A stretch of DNA of 64,000 bases. Source: Natrinema gari JCM 14663 (GTDB lineage Archaea > Halobacteriota > Halobacteria > Halobacteriales > Natrialbaceae). Location: contig NZ_AOIJ01000086.1 of NCBI RefSeq assembly GCF_000337175.1, forward strand, positions 30,882 to 94,881. Reading direction: 5' to 3'. The number at the start of each line of letters is the position of its first letter. Positions within the stretch are counted from its first letter, which is position 1. The notes beneath the pieces are model-generated. The model was not told the DNA's origin, did not search any database, and saw only the letters and a program-made list of their open reading frames with translations. The translations under genes and the position numbers were made by a program. Positions 8,480 through 17,200 of this stretch are shown piece by piece.

Positions 8480-9547
8480 TCAGTTCGAGCGCTTTCGAAT
8501 CTCGGCGGTTCGCGTCCCCGAGTAGACGGGTTCGTCGTGCTGGTTGAACGCGATGTGCTCGAAGGTGACCGTTCCCGCCCCGTCGCTCGAGGCGTCGTCG
8601 TCGGCCTCGAGAACGCGCGTGAAGGCGTAGACGGTGTCGCCGACGGCGACGAACGTGTGGAAGGATTCGTCGTCGAAGCCGACCTCGCGCCAGGTCCGCT
8701 CGTCCGAGCGGGCGTGGCCCAGCGCGGTCGAGCGGGTCACGTCACCGTAGGTGACGATGTTGCCCGACGGCGAGTCGGCCATGACGTCGACGTTGTGGTG
8801 TTGCTTGGCCGTGTTCAGCGTCGCCAACGGCAGCGAGGCGACGGTCACGTCGTCCTGGGTGCGGCCGCGCTCGTGCCGGTAGGCGACGGCCGCATCGCGG
8901 TCCGCGGCCTCCTCGAGCGCCACGACGAAGTCCTCGTAGTAGCCGCCCGCGGGGGCGACGAACTCCTCGGGGAGGTCGGGTTCGTCGTCGCCGTCCCCGT
9001 CGGCGGTTGCGGCTCCGCTCCCGTCCGTGGCCAGCGGCTCGCGGCGCGGGATCATATTCGTCCGCTCGTAGGAACAGAGGACGTCGCCGGTTTCGGCGTC
9101 CATGCCGCGGGTGCGCCAGGAGACGATACCGTACTCGGGTCGGGAACTCGAGGTCGCCGTGTTGACGACCTCGCTCTCGACGTGGAGTTCGGTGCCCGCG
9201 TAGACCGGTGCTCCGGGGAACCGAACGTCGGTTCGCCCGAGGAAGTAGCCGCCCTTCTCGCTCAAATCCTCGACGGTGATCCCGAGCGTCGCGGCAGTGA
9301 GATAGTCCGGGTGGATCGGCGGTTCGTCGAACCCGCGCGCGTCGGCGGCATCGGTGCGCCAGTAGGCGGGGTCGTGGTTCAAAGTCTGGCTCATCCACTG
9401 CTCGTTGCCCCACTCGGTGAGAGTGAGTCCGGGATCGTGTTCGACGAGGTCTCCCTCCTCGAAGTCCTCGAAGCAGTTGCCCTTCTCCTTGGTCTCGACG
9501 TCCTCGAGCGCCCGTGCGAACGTGTCCGGATCGGTCCACTCAGTCAT
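8480..9547 (-). CDS. mch: Mesaconyl-CoA hydratase (MaoC-like)
   Basis: A 355-residue double hot-dog MaoC-type dehydratase. N-terminal 'FEDFEEGDLVEHDPGLTLTE' and 'YLTAATLGITVEDLSEKGG' fit the mesaconyl-CoA hydratase group, and the second half has 'RGRTQDDVTVASLPLATLN' and 'NIVTYGDVTRSTALGHARSD'. It hydrates mesaconyl-CoA to beta-methylmalyl-CoA, the substrate of the lyase immediately downstream. Its start overlaps the end of the methylaspartate ammonia-lyase gene by 8 nt, so translation is coupled. An internal acidic insertion near residues 175-190 looks like a haloarchaeal linker. Confidence 0.93.
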   Translation of the reverse strand: MTEWTDPDTFARALEDVETKEKGNCFEDFEEGDLVEHDPGLTLTEWGNEQWMSQTLNHDPAYWRTDAADARGFDEPPIHPDYLTAATLGITVEDLSEKGGYFLGRTDVRFPGAPVYAGTELHVESEVVNTATSSSRPEYGIVSWRTRGMDAETGDVLCSYERTNMIPRREPLATDGSGAATADGDGDDEPDLPEEFVAPAGGYYEDFVVALEEAADRDAAVAYRHERGRTQDDVTVASLPLATLNTAKQHHNVDVMADSPSGNIVTYGDVTRSTALGHARSDERTWREVGFDDESFHTFVAVGDTVYAFTRVLEADDDASSDGAGTVTFEHIAFNQHDEPVYSGTRTAEIRKRSN

Positions 9548-10817
9548 CTGCGGTCACCTCGTCAGTGTCGGTTCGCTGCTGGTCCCGCTCGCGGCGGGCG
9601 ATCGTCCGCCGCATCTCGTTTTCGACGATCATGTATCCCTCGTCGAAGCCCATGCCGGGCTTGGCGAGCACCTGCGCGGCGTCGGTCGCGAGCGCGACGT
9701 GGGCACAGGCCCGCGCGGCGGTCTCCGTCTCGTTGCAGGTGCCGCCGAGGTAGGCGCGCGTGTCGGTCCCCTCGCAGTAGCGGACCGCCTGCCCGCTGCG
9801 GTGGATGCCGCCCAGATCGGGCGTCTTCACCTGCACGAGGTCAGCCGCGCCCGCGTCGACGAACGCCTGCACGTCCGCGAACGTGTTACACCACTCATCG
9901 GCGACGATATCGACGCCGACGCCCGCGTCGGCGAGCCCCTCGCGGAGCTCGACCATCGCCGCGATCTGCTCCTCGCGGTCGCCGACATCCATCGGCCCCT
10001 CGATCTGGATCGGGACGGGGTCGGCGGCGTCCTCGAGCGCGGCGAAGTAGTCGACGACCTCGTCGCGGTCGTAGGGCGCGCCGAAGAGTTCCCCGATCAT
10101 CCCGTACACGTCGATGTGGAATCGGGGGTCGTAGCCGTCCGGACCGAGCTCCTGCGAGCGCTCGACGAGCCACTCGACGTACTCGAGGAGGGTCTCGCCG
10201 TTCTCGCCGATCTTCTCGACGCTGTTGATGAGCGCATGGGGCAGGACGGGGACGCCCTTGACGAACATTTTCTCCGTGTTGGTGTAGCGATCGTCGCCGG
10301 ACTGGCCGAAGACAGGGACCGGCTCCGTGGCGGGCTCGGTGCCCAGCGCGTCGGCCAGCACGTCCGTTTTCGTGGTGTTTTCGGCCTCAGCTGCGGCGGC
10401 GAGTAAGGCCTGCGAAACGCCGTAGCGGATCGCCGTGTGGAGCCGGTCGCCGTCGACCTGCATCTCCTCGAGCAGTTCGGCGTTGGCGAGGAAGTCGGTC
10501 GCGTCCCGGCCCTCGAGCGCGTCGCCGACGGGGTCCTCGACGACGGGGGCGTACTCGTCAGCTTTGAACAGCGGGTCGCGCCCGCCGGCACCGGAGTACT
10601 GGACCGCGGCGCAGTCGCCCCGGACCACGGTCCCGTCGCCGAGTTCGATGTCGACGATGATCGACTCGCCGGCCTGGCGGATCTCGTCGAAGCCGGCGGT
10701 GACGGGGTCGCCCTCGTAGGTAAACCCGTCCTGTGTTGCTCCCTGTTTGATCGCGCGCTGGTCGTCGAAGAAGAACCCGGAGTAGCCGGGCGTGGCGTGT
10801 AGTCCTGTAATCTCCAT
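9540..10817 (-). CDS. mal: Methylaspartate ammonia-lyase
   Basis: A 425-residue enolase-superfamily enzyme that deaminates threo-3-methylaspartate to mesaconate and ammonia. Visible signatures include 'GYSGFFFDDQRAIKQGA' at the N-terminus, 'FHIDVYGMIGELF' and 'IQIEGPMDVGDREEQ' (metal-ligand strands), 'VADEWCNTFADVQAF' (third acidic ligand) and 'DLVQVKTPDLGGIH', which carries the catalytic lysine. Length and order match the family. It overlaps mch and follows glmE with no spacer (stop at 10818 and start at 10817 adjoin), which fixes its place in the methylaspartate operon. Confidence 0.96.
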   Translation of the reverse strand: MEITGLHATPGYSGFFFDDQRAIKQGATQDGFTYEGDPVTAGFDEIRQAGESIIVDIELGDGTVVRGDCAAVQYSGAGGRDPLFKADEYAPVVEDPVGDALEGRDATDFLANAELLEEMQVDGDRLHTAIRYGVSQALLAAAAEAENTTKTDVLADALGTEPATEPVPVFGQSGDDRYTNTEKMFVKGVPVLPHALINSVEKIGENGETLLEYVEWLVERSQELGPDGYDPRFHIDVYGMIGELFGAPYDRDEVVDYFAALEDAADPVPIQIEGPMDVGDREEQIAAMVELREGLADAGVGVDIVADEWCNTFADVQAFVDAGAADLVQVKTPDLGGIHRSGQAVRYCEGTDTRAYLGGTCNETETAARACAHVALATDAAQVLAKPGMGFDEGYMIVENEMRRTIARRERDQQRTDTDEVTADD

Positions 10818-12263
10818 TTAGACGTCACCCTGTGGCTGTGACTGCGGTCGGCCGATGAGCTTCCCGTCGCTGATCGCGTCGACGTCGTCCGCGACCATGC
10901 GGAACGACTGGTCGCGGCCCTCGGTCGTGGCGCGTTGCGAGAGCCGTGCCTTGTGAATCTCCTTGATGTCGTCATCCATCTCGAGGTCGGCCCACTCGAA
11001 GATGCGGACGCGACCGTCGTCGTCTCGAGCAGGCAGGACGGCCCCGGCCGCGCTGTCGCTGGGTGCGAAGGGCACGTCAAGGGCCCCGGAATCGAATGCC
11101 CTGAGCGTCCCCTGGACGACGTCGCCGTCGCCGTGCTCGAAGATGGTGTCCATCAGACAGCGGGTCTCGCGCTCGATGAGGTCCTGTTCCTCCGCGATGC
11201 CGTCGATGTCGATCTGTTGCTCGATGGCCATGTCGATGACCTGCCGCGTCGTACGCAGGCCGGCGGAGTTGGCCTCCTTGGTCGGGACGCCCTGGAACTC
11301 CTGTGGGGATTTGGTGATGACCTTGTCCGGCCGGGCGATGGCGGCGGTCATGCCGCCGAGGCTGATGACGCCGTTGGCGCGGGCCTCGTCCGGCGGGAAG
11401 CCGCCCATCCACTCGTGGAAGACCGTCGTGACCACGACCTCGTCGGGCAGGTACTCGTTGCCCAACTTCTTGAGGGCGTTCAGGGCAGCCACGTCCTGGA
11501 CGACGTTGCCGACCTGCCCGTAGCCGAGCGTGATCGAGCGCACGCCCTGGGTCGCGGCGAGTTTCCCCTCGACCAGCATGATCGCGATCGCGATCGACGG
11601 CGGGACCAGGGTCCCCGTGAGGGGCCCGAACGGCTCGCGGTTGATCCGCACGCCGCGTTCGGTGTAAGCCCCCGCCAGCCGGTCGACGAACTGCCACTTC
11701 TCGATGGTCTCCTCGAGCCCGTGGCGCTTCGTGTACGGGATGTTGTAGGAGATCGGGCCGCCCTCGAAGCTCTGGAAGCCGCCGGCGAAGGTGATCGCCG
11801 CCAGCAGGCGGGCATCGGGCGTCCCGTGGCGGACCTCGATCGGCGCGTCGATCGTGTCGATCAGTTCCCGGCAGCCATCGATGCCGTGATTGACCGCCGG
11901 GAAGCCGTTCAACGTATCGTCGCCCGTCTCGAGGGCTTTCTCGAGGCCTTGCTGGGCCTTCTCGTACTCGTTGTCGCGCGTGTACGAGTCGATCGTGGTC
12001 GGGAGGAGGTCCGCCTGCCCCTCCTCGTGGAGGTACTGCAGGAGTTCGATCTGGTCGTCGAGCCGCGGAACGCCGGCCCGTGGTTGGAGGAGCGGTTTCT
12101 CAGCCGACTCGAGGACGTCCGCGAATCGCTTGTGGTCGGGCAGCGACTCGTGATACTCGATCGCGTCCTCGAAGTCGACGTCCGCACCCGTCGGCCAATT
12201 CGACCGAATCTCCTCGTCGATACGCCGTAGCTCGTCGGATGGAATGCGTTCGTCTCGTATCAT
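10818..12263 (-). CDS. glmE: Glutamate mutase (methylaspartate mutase) catalytic subunit E
   Basis: The 481-residue protein matches the epsilon subunit of B12-dependent glutamate mutase: 'PLLQPRAGVPRLDDQIELLQ', 'RHGTPDARLLAAITFAGG', 'GPISYNIPYTKR' (substrate-binding barrel) and 'GVRSITLGYGQVGNVVQD'. With GlmS it rearranges L-glutamate to threo-3-methylaspartate through an adenosylcobalamin radical. It lies 8 nt downstream of glmS and abuts the ammonia-lyase gene, so all are one transcription unit. Confidence 0.95.
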   Translation of the reverse strand: MIRDERIPSDELRRIDEEIRSNWPTGADVDFEDAIEYHESLPDHKRFADVLESAEKPLLQPRAGVPRLDDQIELLQYLHEEGQADLLPTTIDSYTRDNEYEKAQQGLEKALETGDDTLNGFPAVNHGIDGCRELIDTIDAPIEVRHGTPDARLLAAITFAGGFQSFEGGPISYNIPYTKRHGLEETIEKWQFVDRLAGAYTERGVRINREPFGPLTGTLVPPSIAIAIMLVEGKLAATQGVRSITLGYGQVGNVVQDVAALNALKKLGNEYLPDEVVVTTVFHEWMGGFPPDEARANGVISLGGMTAAIARPDKVITKSPQEFQGVPTKEANSAGLRTTRQVIDMAIEQQIDIDGIAEEQDLIERETRCLMDTIFEHGDGDVVQGTLRAFDSGALDVPFAPSDSAAGAVLPARDDDGRVRIFEWADLEMDDDIKEIHKARLSQRATTEGRDQSFRMVADDVDAISDGKLIGRPQSQPQGDV

Positions 12264-12271
12264 CTAGCCAT

Positions 12272-12712
12272 CTAGGAGGTAATTGTGGCCCGCTCCGATT
12301 CGGTCGGCGAGAGCTGGAGATCCTCGCGGAGCGCGGCGATCGCGTCCTCGGGGTCGGTCTCGGAGTCGAAGACGCGGTCGAACCCGAGCTCTCGGAACGT
12401 TTTCCGGGTTTGCTCGAAGTCGTCCTGGCCGACGGCGAGGTTGCCGCCGATGTAGCTGACCGCGTCGACGCCCGCGTCCTCGAGAACGCTGTGGAATCCC
12501 TGGCAGTCCTGCTCGGCGTGGCCGTAGAGCGAGGAGACGAGTACAGCGCTTGCATCGTGGGCTTTGGCGGCCTCCGCGAACTCCTCCTGAGAGGTCTGAA
12601 CGCCGAGGTTCACGACATCGAAGCCGGCTGCACTGAAGGCTTGCTCTAAGATCGTGATGCCAACGACGTGGGCATCGGAGCCGATAACGCCGAGGACGAC
12701 CGTTTGGGACAT
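12272..12712 (-). CDS. glmS: Glutamate mutase B12-binding subunit S
   Basis: A 146-residue Rossmann-like cobalamin-binding protein. It has the signature D13-x-H15-x2-G18 (in 'GVIGSDAHVVGITIL') whose histidine replaces the dimethylbenzimidazole ligand of B12, plus 'VLVSSLYGHAEQDCQGF' and 'YIGGNLAVG'. It binds adenosylcobalamin for GlmE. An in-frame ATG at 12727 exists, but a TATA element at 12739-12746 would start transcription near 12717, favouring ATG 12712 as a nearly leaderless start. It is the first gene of the minus-strand operon. Confidence 0.95.
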   Translation of the reverse strand: MSQTVVLGVIGSDAHVVGITILEQAFSAAGFDVVNLGVQTSQEEFAEAAKAHDASAVLVSSLYGHAEQDCQGFHSVLEDAGVDAVSYIGGNLAVGQDDFEQTRKTFRELGFDRVFDSETDPEDAIAALREDLQLSPTESERATITS

Positions 12713-12738
12713 CGTATCCAAAACCATGAGGAACTCCG

Positions 12739-12746
12739 ATATAAAC
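12739..12746 (-). promoter_or_regulatory. TATA box of the methylaspartate operon
   Basis: On the minus strand the sequence reads GTTTATAT about 27 nt before the preferred glmS start, the normal archaeal spacing for a leaderless transcript. The 180-bp spacer from 12713 to 12892 must also contain the promoter of the divergent CoA-transferase gene, which allows joint control of the whole pathway. Confidence 0.6.
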
Positions 12747-12892
12747 CTAATGATCTTCCATGATAATACTCCTTAAGGATGTTAACAGCGTCTCTATGTC
12801 GGGTGCTCACAATCCTCGTGGCATACGGGAACATCTACATAATCGATGGTAAGGGTTTTGGTACTGGTTTCGGAAGGGGGGCATGCACACAC

Positions 12893-14065
12893 ATGGGAGC
12901 ACTCTCGAACCTTCGCGTGCTGGATCTGACCCAGGTGCTGGCCGGGCCGTACTGCACGATGTTGCTCGCGGATATGGGCGCGGACGTGGTCAAGATCGAG
13001 CGCCCGGGCGGGGACATGATCCGGTCGAACCCGCCGTTCGTCGACGACCCCGACGAGGAGGCCTACGGCGGCTACTTCCAGAGCGTCAACCGCGGTAAGA
13101 AGAGCATCGAGCTGGACTTAGGCGATGACGAGGACCGCGCGGACTTCCTCTCGCTCGTCGAGGAGGCCGACATCGTCATCGAGAACTACCGTGCCGGGAC
13201 GATGGAAAAGTACGATCTGGGGTACGAAACCCTCACGGAGTACAACGAAAACATCATCTACTCGTCGATTCGGGGCTTTGGCGACCCGCGGACCGGCGAG
13301 ACGCACCGACAGGGCCAGCCCTCGTTCGACCTCATCGCGCAGGCGCTTGGCGGCGTCATGGAAACCACCGGCCAGCCCGACGGCCCGCCGACCAAGACCG
13401 GCCCCGGCGTCGGCGATCTCTTTACGGCCACGCTGAACTGTATCGGCGTCCTCGCCGCCGTCAACCACCGCGAGCAGACCGGCGAGGGACAGTACGTCGA
13501 CACCGCGATGTACGACTCGATGCTCAGCTTCACCGAACGCGCCATCTACCAGCAATCCTACACTGGCGAGGCCCCCACCCGCCGGGGCAACTCCCACCCC
13601 ACGCTGTTTCCGTACAACGCCTTCGAGACCGCCGACGGCTACGCCGTCATCGCCGCGTTCAACAACAACCACTGGGCCGAACTCTGTGACGTGATGGACC
13701 GCCCGGACCTCGCCGAGGAGTATCCCACGACCGCCGACCGACTCGAGCACCGCGGGACGCTTCGCGAGGAGTTGGCCGACTGGGCGCTCGCGTTGTCCAA
13801 CGACGAACTCGTCGGGCGTCTCGAGGGCCGGGTCCCGGCCGCGCCGGTCCAGACCACGGAAGAGATCTTCGCCGACGAGCACGTCCATGCCCGGGACATG
13901 CTCGTCTCGGTCGACCAGCCGGGTGCCGAGCGGGACGTCGAGATCGCGGGCACCCCGATCAAGATGAGCGAGACCGAGCCCGAACCACGCGGTCGCGCCC
14001 CGCTGCTCGACGAGCACCGCGCGGAGGTGCTGGGCGAGCGGGCGGAGGAGACGGCCGACGACTGA
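12893..14065 (+). CDS. mct: Succinyl-CoA:mesaconate CoA-transferase (CaiB/BaiF family)
   Basis: A 390-residue class III CoA-transferase with 'VLDLTQVLAGPYCTMLLADM' (family opening), 'VNRGKKSIELDL', and 'QPSFDLIAQALGGVMETTG', whose Asp is the residue acylated in this family. It moves CoA from succinyl-CoA to mesaconate in the methylaspartate cycle. ATG 12893 is chosen because family homology starts directly there ('MGALSNLRVLDL'); upstream in-frame codons would add an unrelated Phe/Gly-rich leader. It is divergent from glmS and is the only plus-strand gene of the cluster. Confidence 0.92.
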   Translation: MGALSNLRVLDLTQVLAGPYCTMLLADMGADVVKIERPGGDMIRSNPPFVDDPDEEAYGGYFQSVNRGKKSIELDLGDDEDRADFLSLVEEADIVIENYRAGTMEKYDLGYETLTEYNENIIYSSIRGFGDPRTGETHRQGQPSFDLIAQALGGVMETTGQPDGPPTKTGPGVGDLFTATLNCIGVLAAVNHREQTGEGQYVDTAMYDSMLSFTERAIYQQSYTGEAPTRRGNSHPTLFPYNAFETADGYAVIAAFNNNHWAELCDVMDRPDLAEEYPTTADRLEHRGTLREELADWALALSNDELVGRLEGRVPAAPVQTTEEIFADEHVHARDMLVSVDQPGAERDVEIAGTPIKMSETEPEPRGRAPLLDEHRAEVLGERAEETADD

Positions 14066-14219
14066 GCGACCGGCTGCCGATCGCGTGTCCGGCGACAACT
14101 GCGCCATCGGCTCGCACACAGCGTGCTCTCCAGTTCGCTGTCCGCGTCGTGGCGTTCGGAGCCCGCCCGACACCCATGCTACCAGTGGATTCTTGGTGTG
14201 ACAATTCAAGGAGACAGGC

Positions 14220-17200
14220 ATGAGTCAGGCGACGCTATCGGACCGCCCGTACACGAACTCGAATCTCTTCTCCGGCTATTATCTCGACGAGCGGATTCAG
14301 GACCGCGAGGAATGGGACTGCGACGACGCCGCACGGGCGGCCATGGACGACCTCCAGGAGCTATACGACCTCGAGTCGGGGCTGGTCGACGGCTACAAGG
14401 AAGACCCGCTGATCGACAACTGGATCGACGAGGTGCTCGAGGTGTTGGGGTTCGGGACGAACGTCGAGACGACGCTGCCCGAGGGCGGGGGCTACGTCGA
14501 CGTGTTGCTGTTCGAGACCACCGAGGCGCGCCGTGACGCGGCGGAGGTCTATCTGAGTTCCGAGGACACGACCGACCTGTTCGAGCGGGGTGTCGGACTG
14601 GTCGAGGCCAAGCAGTGGGACGCCGACTTCACGACCCGATTCAGCGACCAGCGGCCGTATCGGAACGCCTCCCATCAGATCAAACACTACCTCGAGCGGA
14701 CGCCCGAGCGGATTCAGTGGGGCGTGTTGACCAACGGCCGCAAATGGCGACTCTACGGGACGAACGACTACGAGACCCAGACCTACTACGAGATCGATCT
14801 GCCGGAACTGCTCGAGCGCGGCGATCTCGAGGCGTTCAAGTACTTCTATACGTTCTTCCGGCCGGCGGCGTTCCGCGAGTCGGGAGGAACGACGTTTCTC
14901 GATTCGGTCTGGTCGGAGAGCGAGACGGTCGCGCAGGAACTCGGCGAAGACCTACAGGACAACGTCTTCACAGCGCTGCGGGTGCTTGGCCGTGGCTTTG
15001 CCGAGACGAACGATCTGGCGATCGAGCCGGACGACGATGCGGGGCTCGGGGAACTCAAGGAGCAATCGCTCGTGTTGCTCTATCGGTTGATGTTCGTCCT
15101 CTACGCCGAGTCGCGGGGGTTGATCCACCCGGAGGGTGGGGACGCGGTCGCGGAGTACGAGGAGAACTTCAGCCTCGACGAACTGCGCCTCGAGATTCAC
15201 GAGGAGATCGGCGAGGTCGACGCCGGATTCGACGACGCCTACAGCGAGCACTCCACGACAATGTGGAGTCGGCTCGAGGACCTGTTTCGCCTGATCGACG
15301 AGGGCGAGGAGTCACTGGGGATTCCGCCGTACAACGGCGGGCTGTTCAATCGGGAGACCCACGATTTCCTGGCCGAGCACGAGGTTAGCAACCGTTATCT
15401 CGCGGAGGTCATCTATCGGATTTCGACGACGGAGAACGACGAGGGGCGATACGTGCTGGCCGACTATGCCGATCTCGATACGCGCCATCTGGGCAGCGTC
15501 TACGAGGGGCTGCTCGAGCACCAGTTCCGGATCGCGCCGGAGGCGTACGCGGCGGTGGCGGCGGACGGCGGGCAGGTCTGGAAGCCGGCCACGGAGGTGT
15601 CCGTCGCGGAGGCGGTCGAAACGGTCGACGAGGGCGGACTGTACGTCGTCAACGACGAGGGCGAGCGGAAGGCCACGGGGGCGTACTACACGCCGGACTA
15701 CGTGGTGACCTACATCGTCGAGGAGACGGTGGGGCCGCTGGTCGACGAGATCAAAGCCGATCTCGAGGCACAGGGCCTCGAGCCGGGCACCCACGAGTAT
15801 CTCGGGGCCTTCTATCGGCGGGTGACGGACCTGAAGATTCTCGATCCGGCGATGGGGAGCGGACACTTCCTGACGCGGGCGACGGAGTACCTCGCACAGC
15901 AGGTGATGGAGGAGGTGCGCGAGATCGAGGGGGCGACGGCCTTCGACGAGCAGCGGGTGCGTCGGGACGTGGCCAAGGAGTGTATTTACGGCGTCGATCT
16001 GAACGGGATGGCCGTCGAACTCGCGAAGCTGTCGATGTGGCTCGAGACGCTCGCTGCGGATCAGCCGCTGGCCTTCCTCGATCACCACCTCAAGGCGGGG
16101 AACTCGTTGGTGGGGTCGGACGTGACCGACGTGCTCTCGAGCGAGAGCGCCGACGGCGACGGGCAGTTGACCCTCCACCAGGCGCTGGCGCGGGTCCGGC
16201 AGGACACGCTGGAACACGTCATGGAGCGGATGCAGGAGTTGCTCGAGATCGACAACGAGTCGCTCGCGGACGTGAAGTCGATGGAGGAGATTTACGACGA
16301 AGTGCGGGCTGACCCGTTCTACCAGCGGTTGTTCGAGGTGGCGAACGTCCACACCGCGGAGCGGTTCGACCTGGACGTGCCAGAGGGGGCGTACGAGCGG
16401 ATGGCGGGGGCGATCGACGACGCGGACGAGTGGGCCGACGTTCGCGAGGAGCCGTGGTTCCAGACGGCGCAGGCGATGAGCGAGGACGAGGCGTTCTTCC
16501 ACTGGGAACTGGAGTATCCCGAGGTGTTCTTCGATGATGATGGGGAGAAGCGTCCTGACTCAGGGTTTGATGCTGTAATTGGAAATCCACCTTGGGTCAA
16601 TGCTTGGGAGATGACTGATTCGGAGAAGGGTGATCTGGTCAGAGAAGCGATCGAAGCCCTTCGAGAGGACAATGAAATCCTTAAAGGGCATTGGGACCTC
16701 TATGTTCCATTTATTCTCCTATCTTCGGAGATATTAAGGGATGATGGGTTCTTTTCGTTTATAATTCCAAATGCATTCTGCAGAGAGAAGTATGCTGAAG
16801 AAATCCGAGAAAGGTATTTATCTAAGTACCAATTGCGGAGTGTAACTCCATCTGGTGCTAAAAACGTATTTACTGGGGTTAGTCGACAAACCGTTATTCC
16901 TGTGTTCAAAAAATCGAAGCCAGATCTCGAAACAGACTCAGTAACCGTTGATGAAAATTTCATTCAACAATCTGTTCGAAGTTCTAATCTTAAAAAAGTC
17001 ACTCAACAGGTGTTCTATGACACGCCAGGGTGTCAAATTCGATACGGATCGGGACTTCGTGAATTAGAACTTTTGGAAGAGATAGAACGTAAAGCTATTC
17101 GAGTTGGGGATATTTGTTATGTTAACTATGGTGCACAGATATCTAGTAAGCAAAAAGGTGGGTTTGGGAAAGAGAAATTTTTGTCTGAAGACGATAATGA

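Noticed and set aside
7595-10228. An 877-codon plus-strand open frame across the methylaspartate genes
   Set aside because: It is antisense to three well-supported enzyme genes, Val/Arg/Gly-rich and without any family motif; long antisense frames are common in high-GC DNA.
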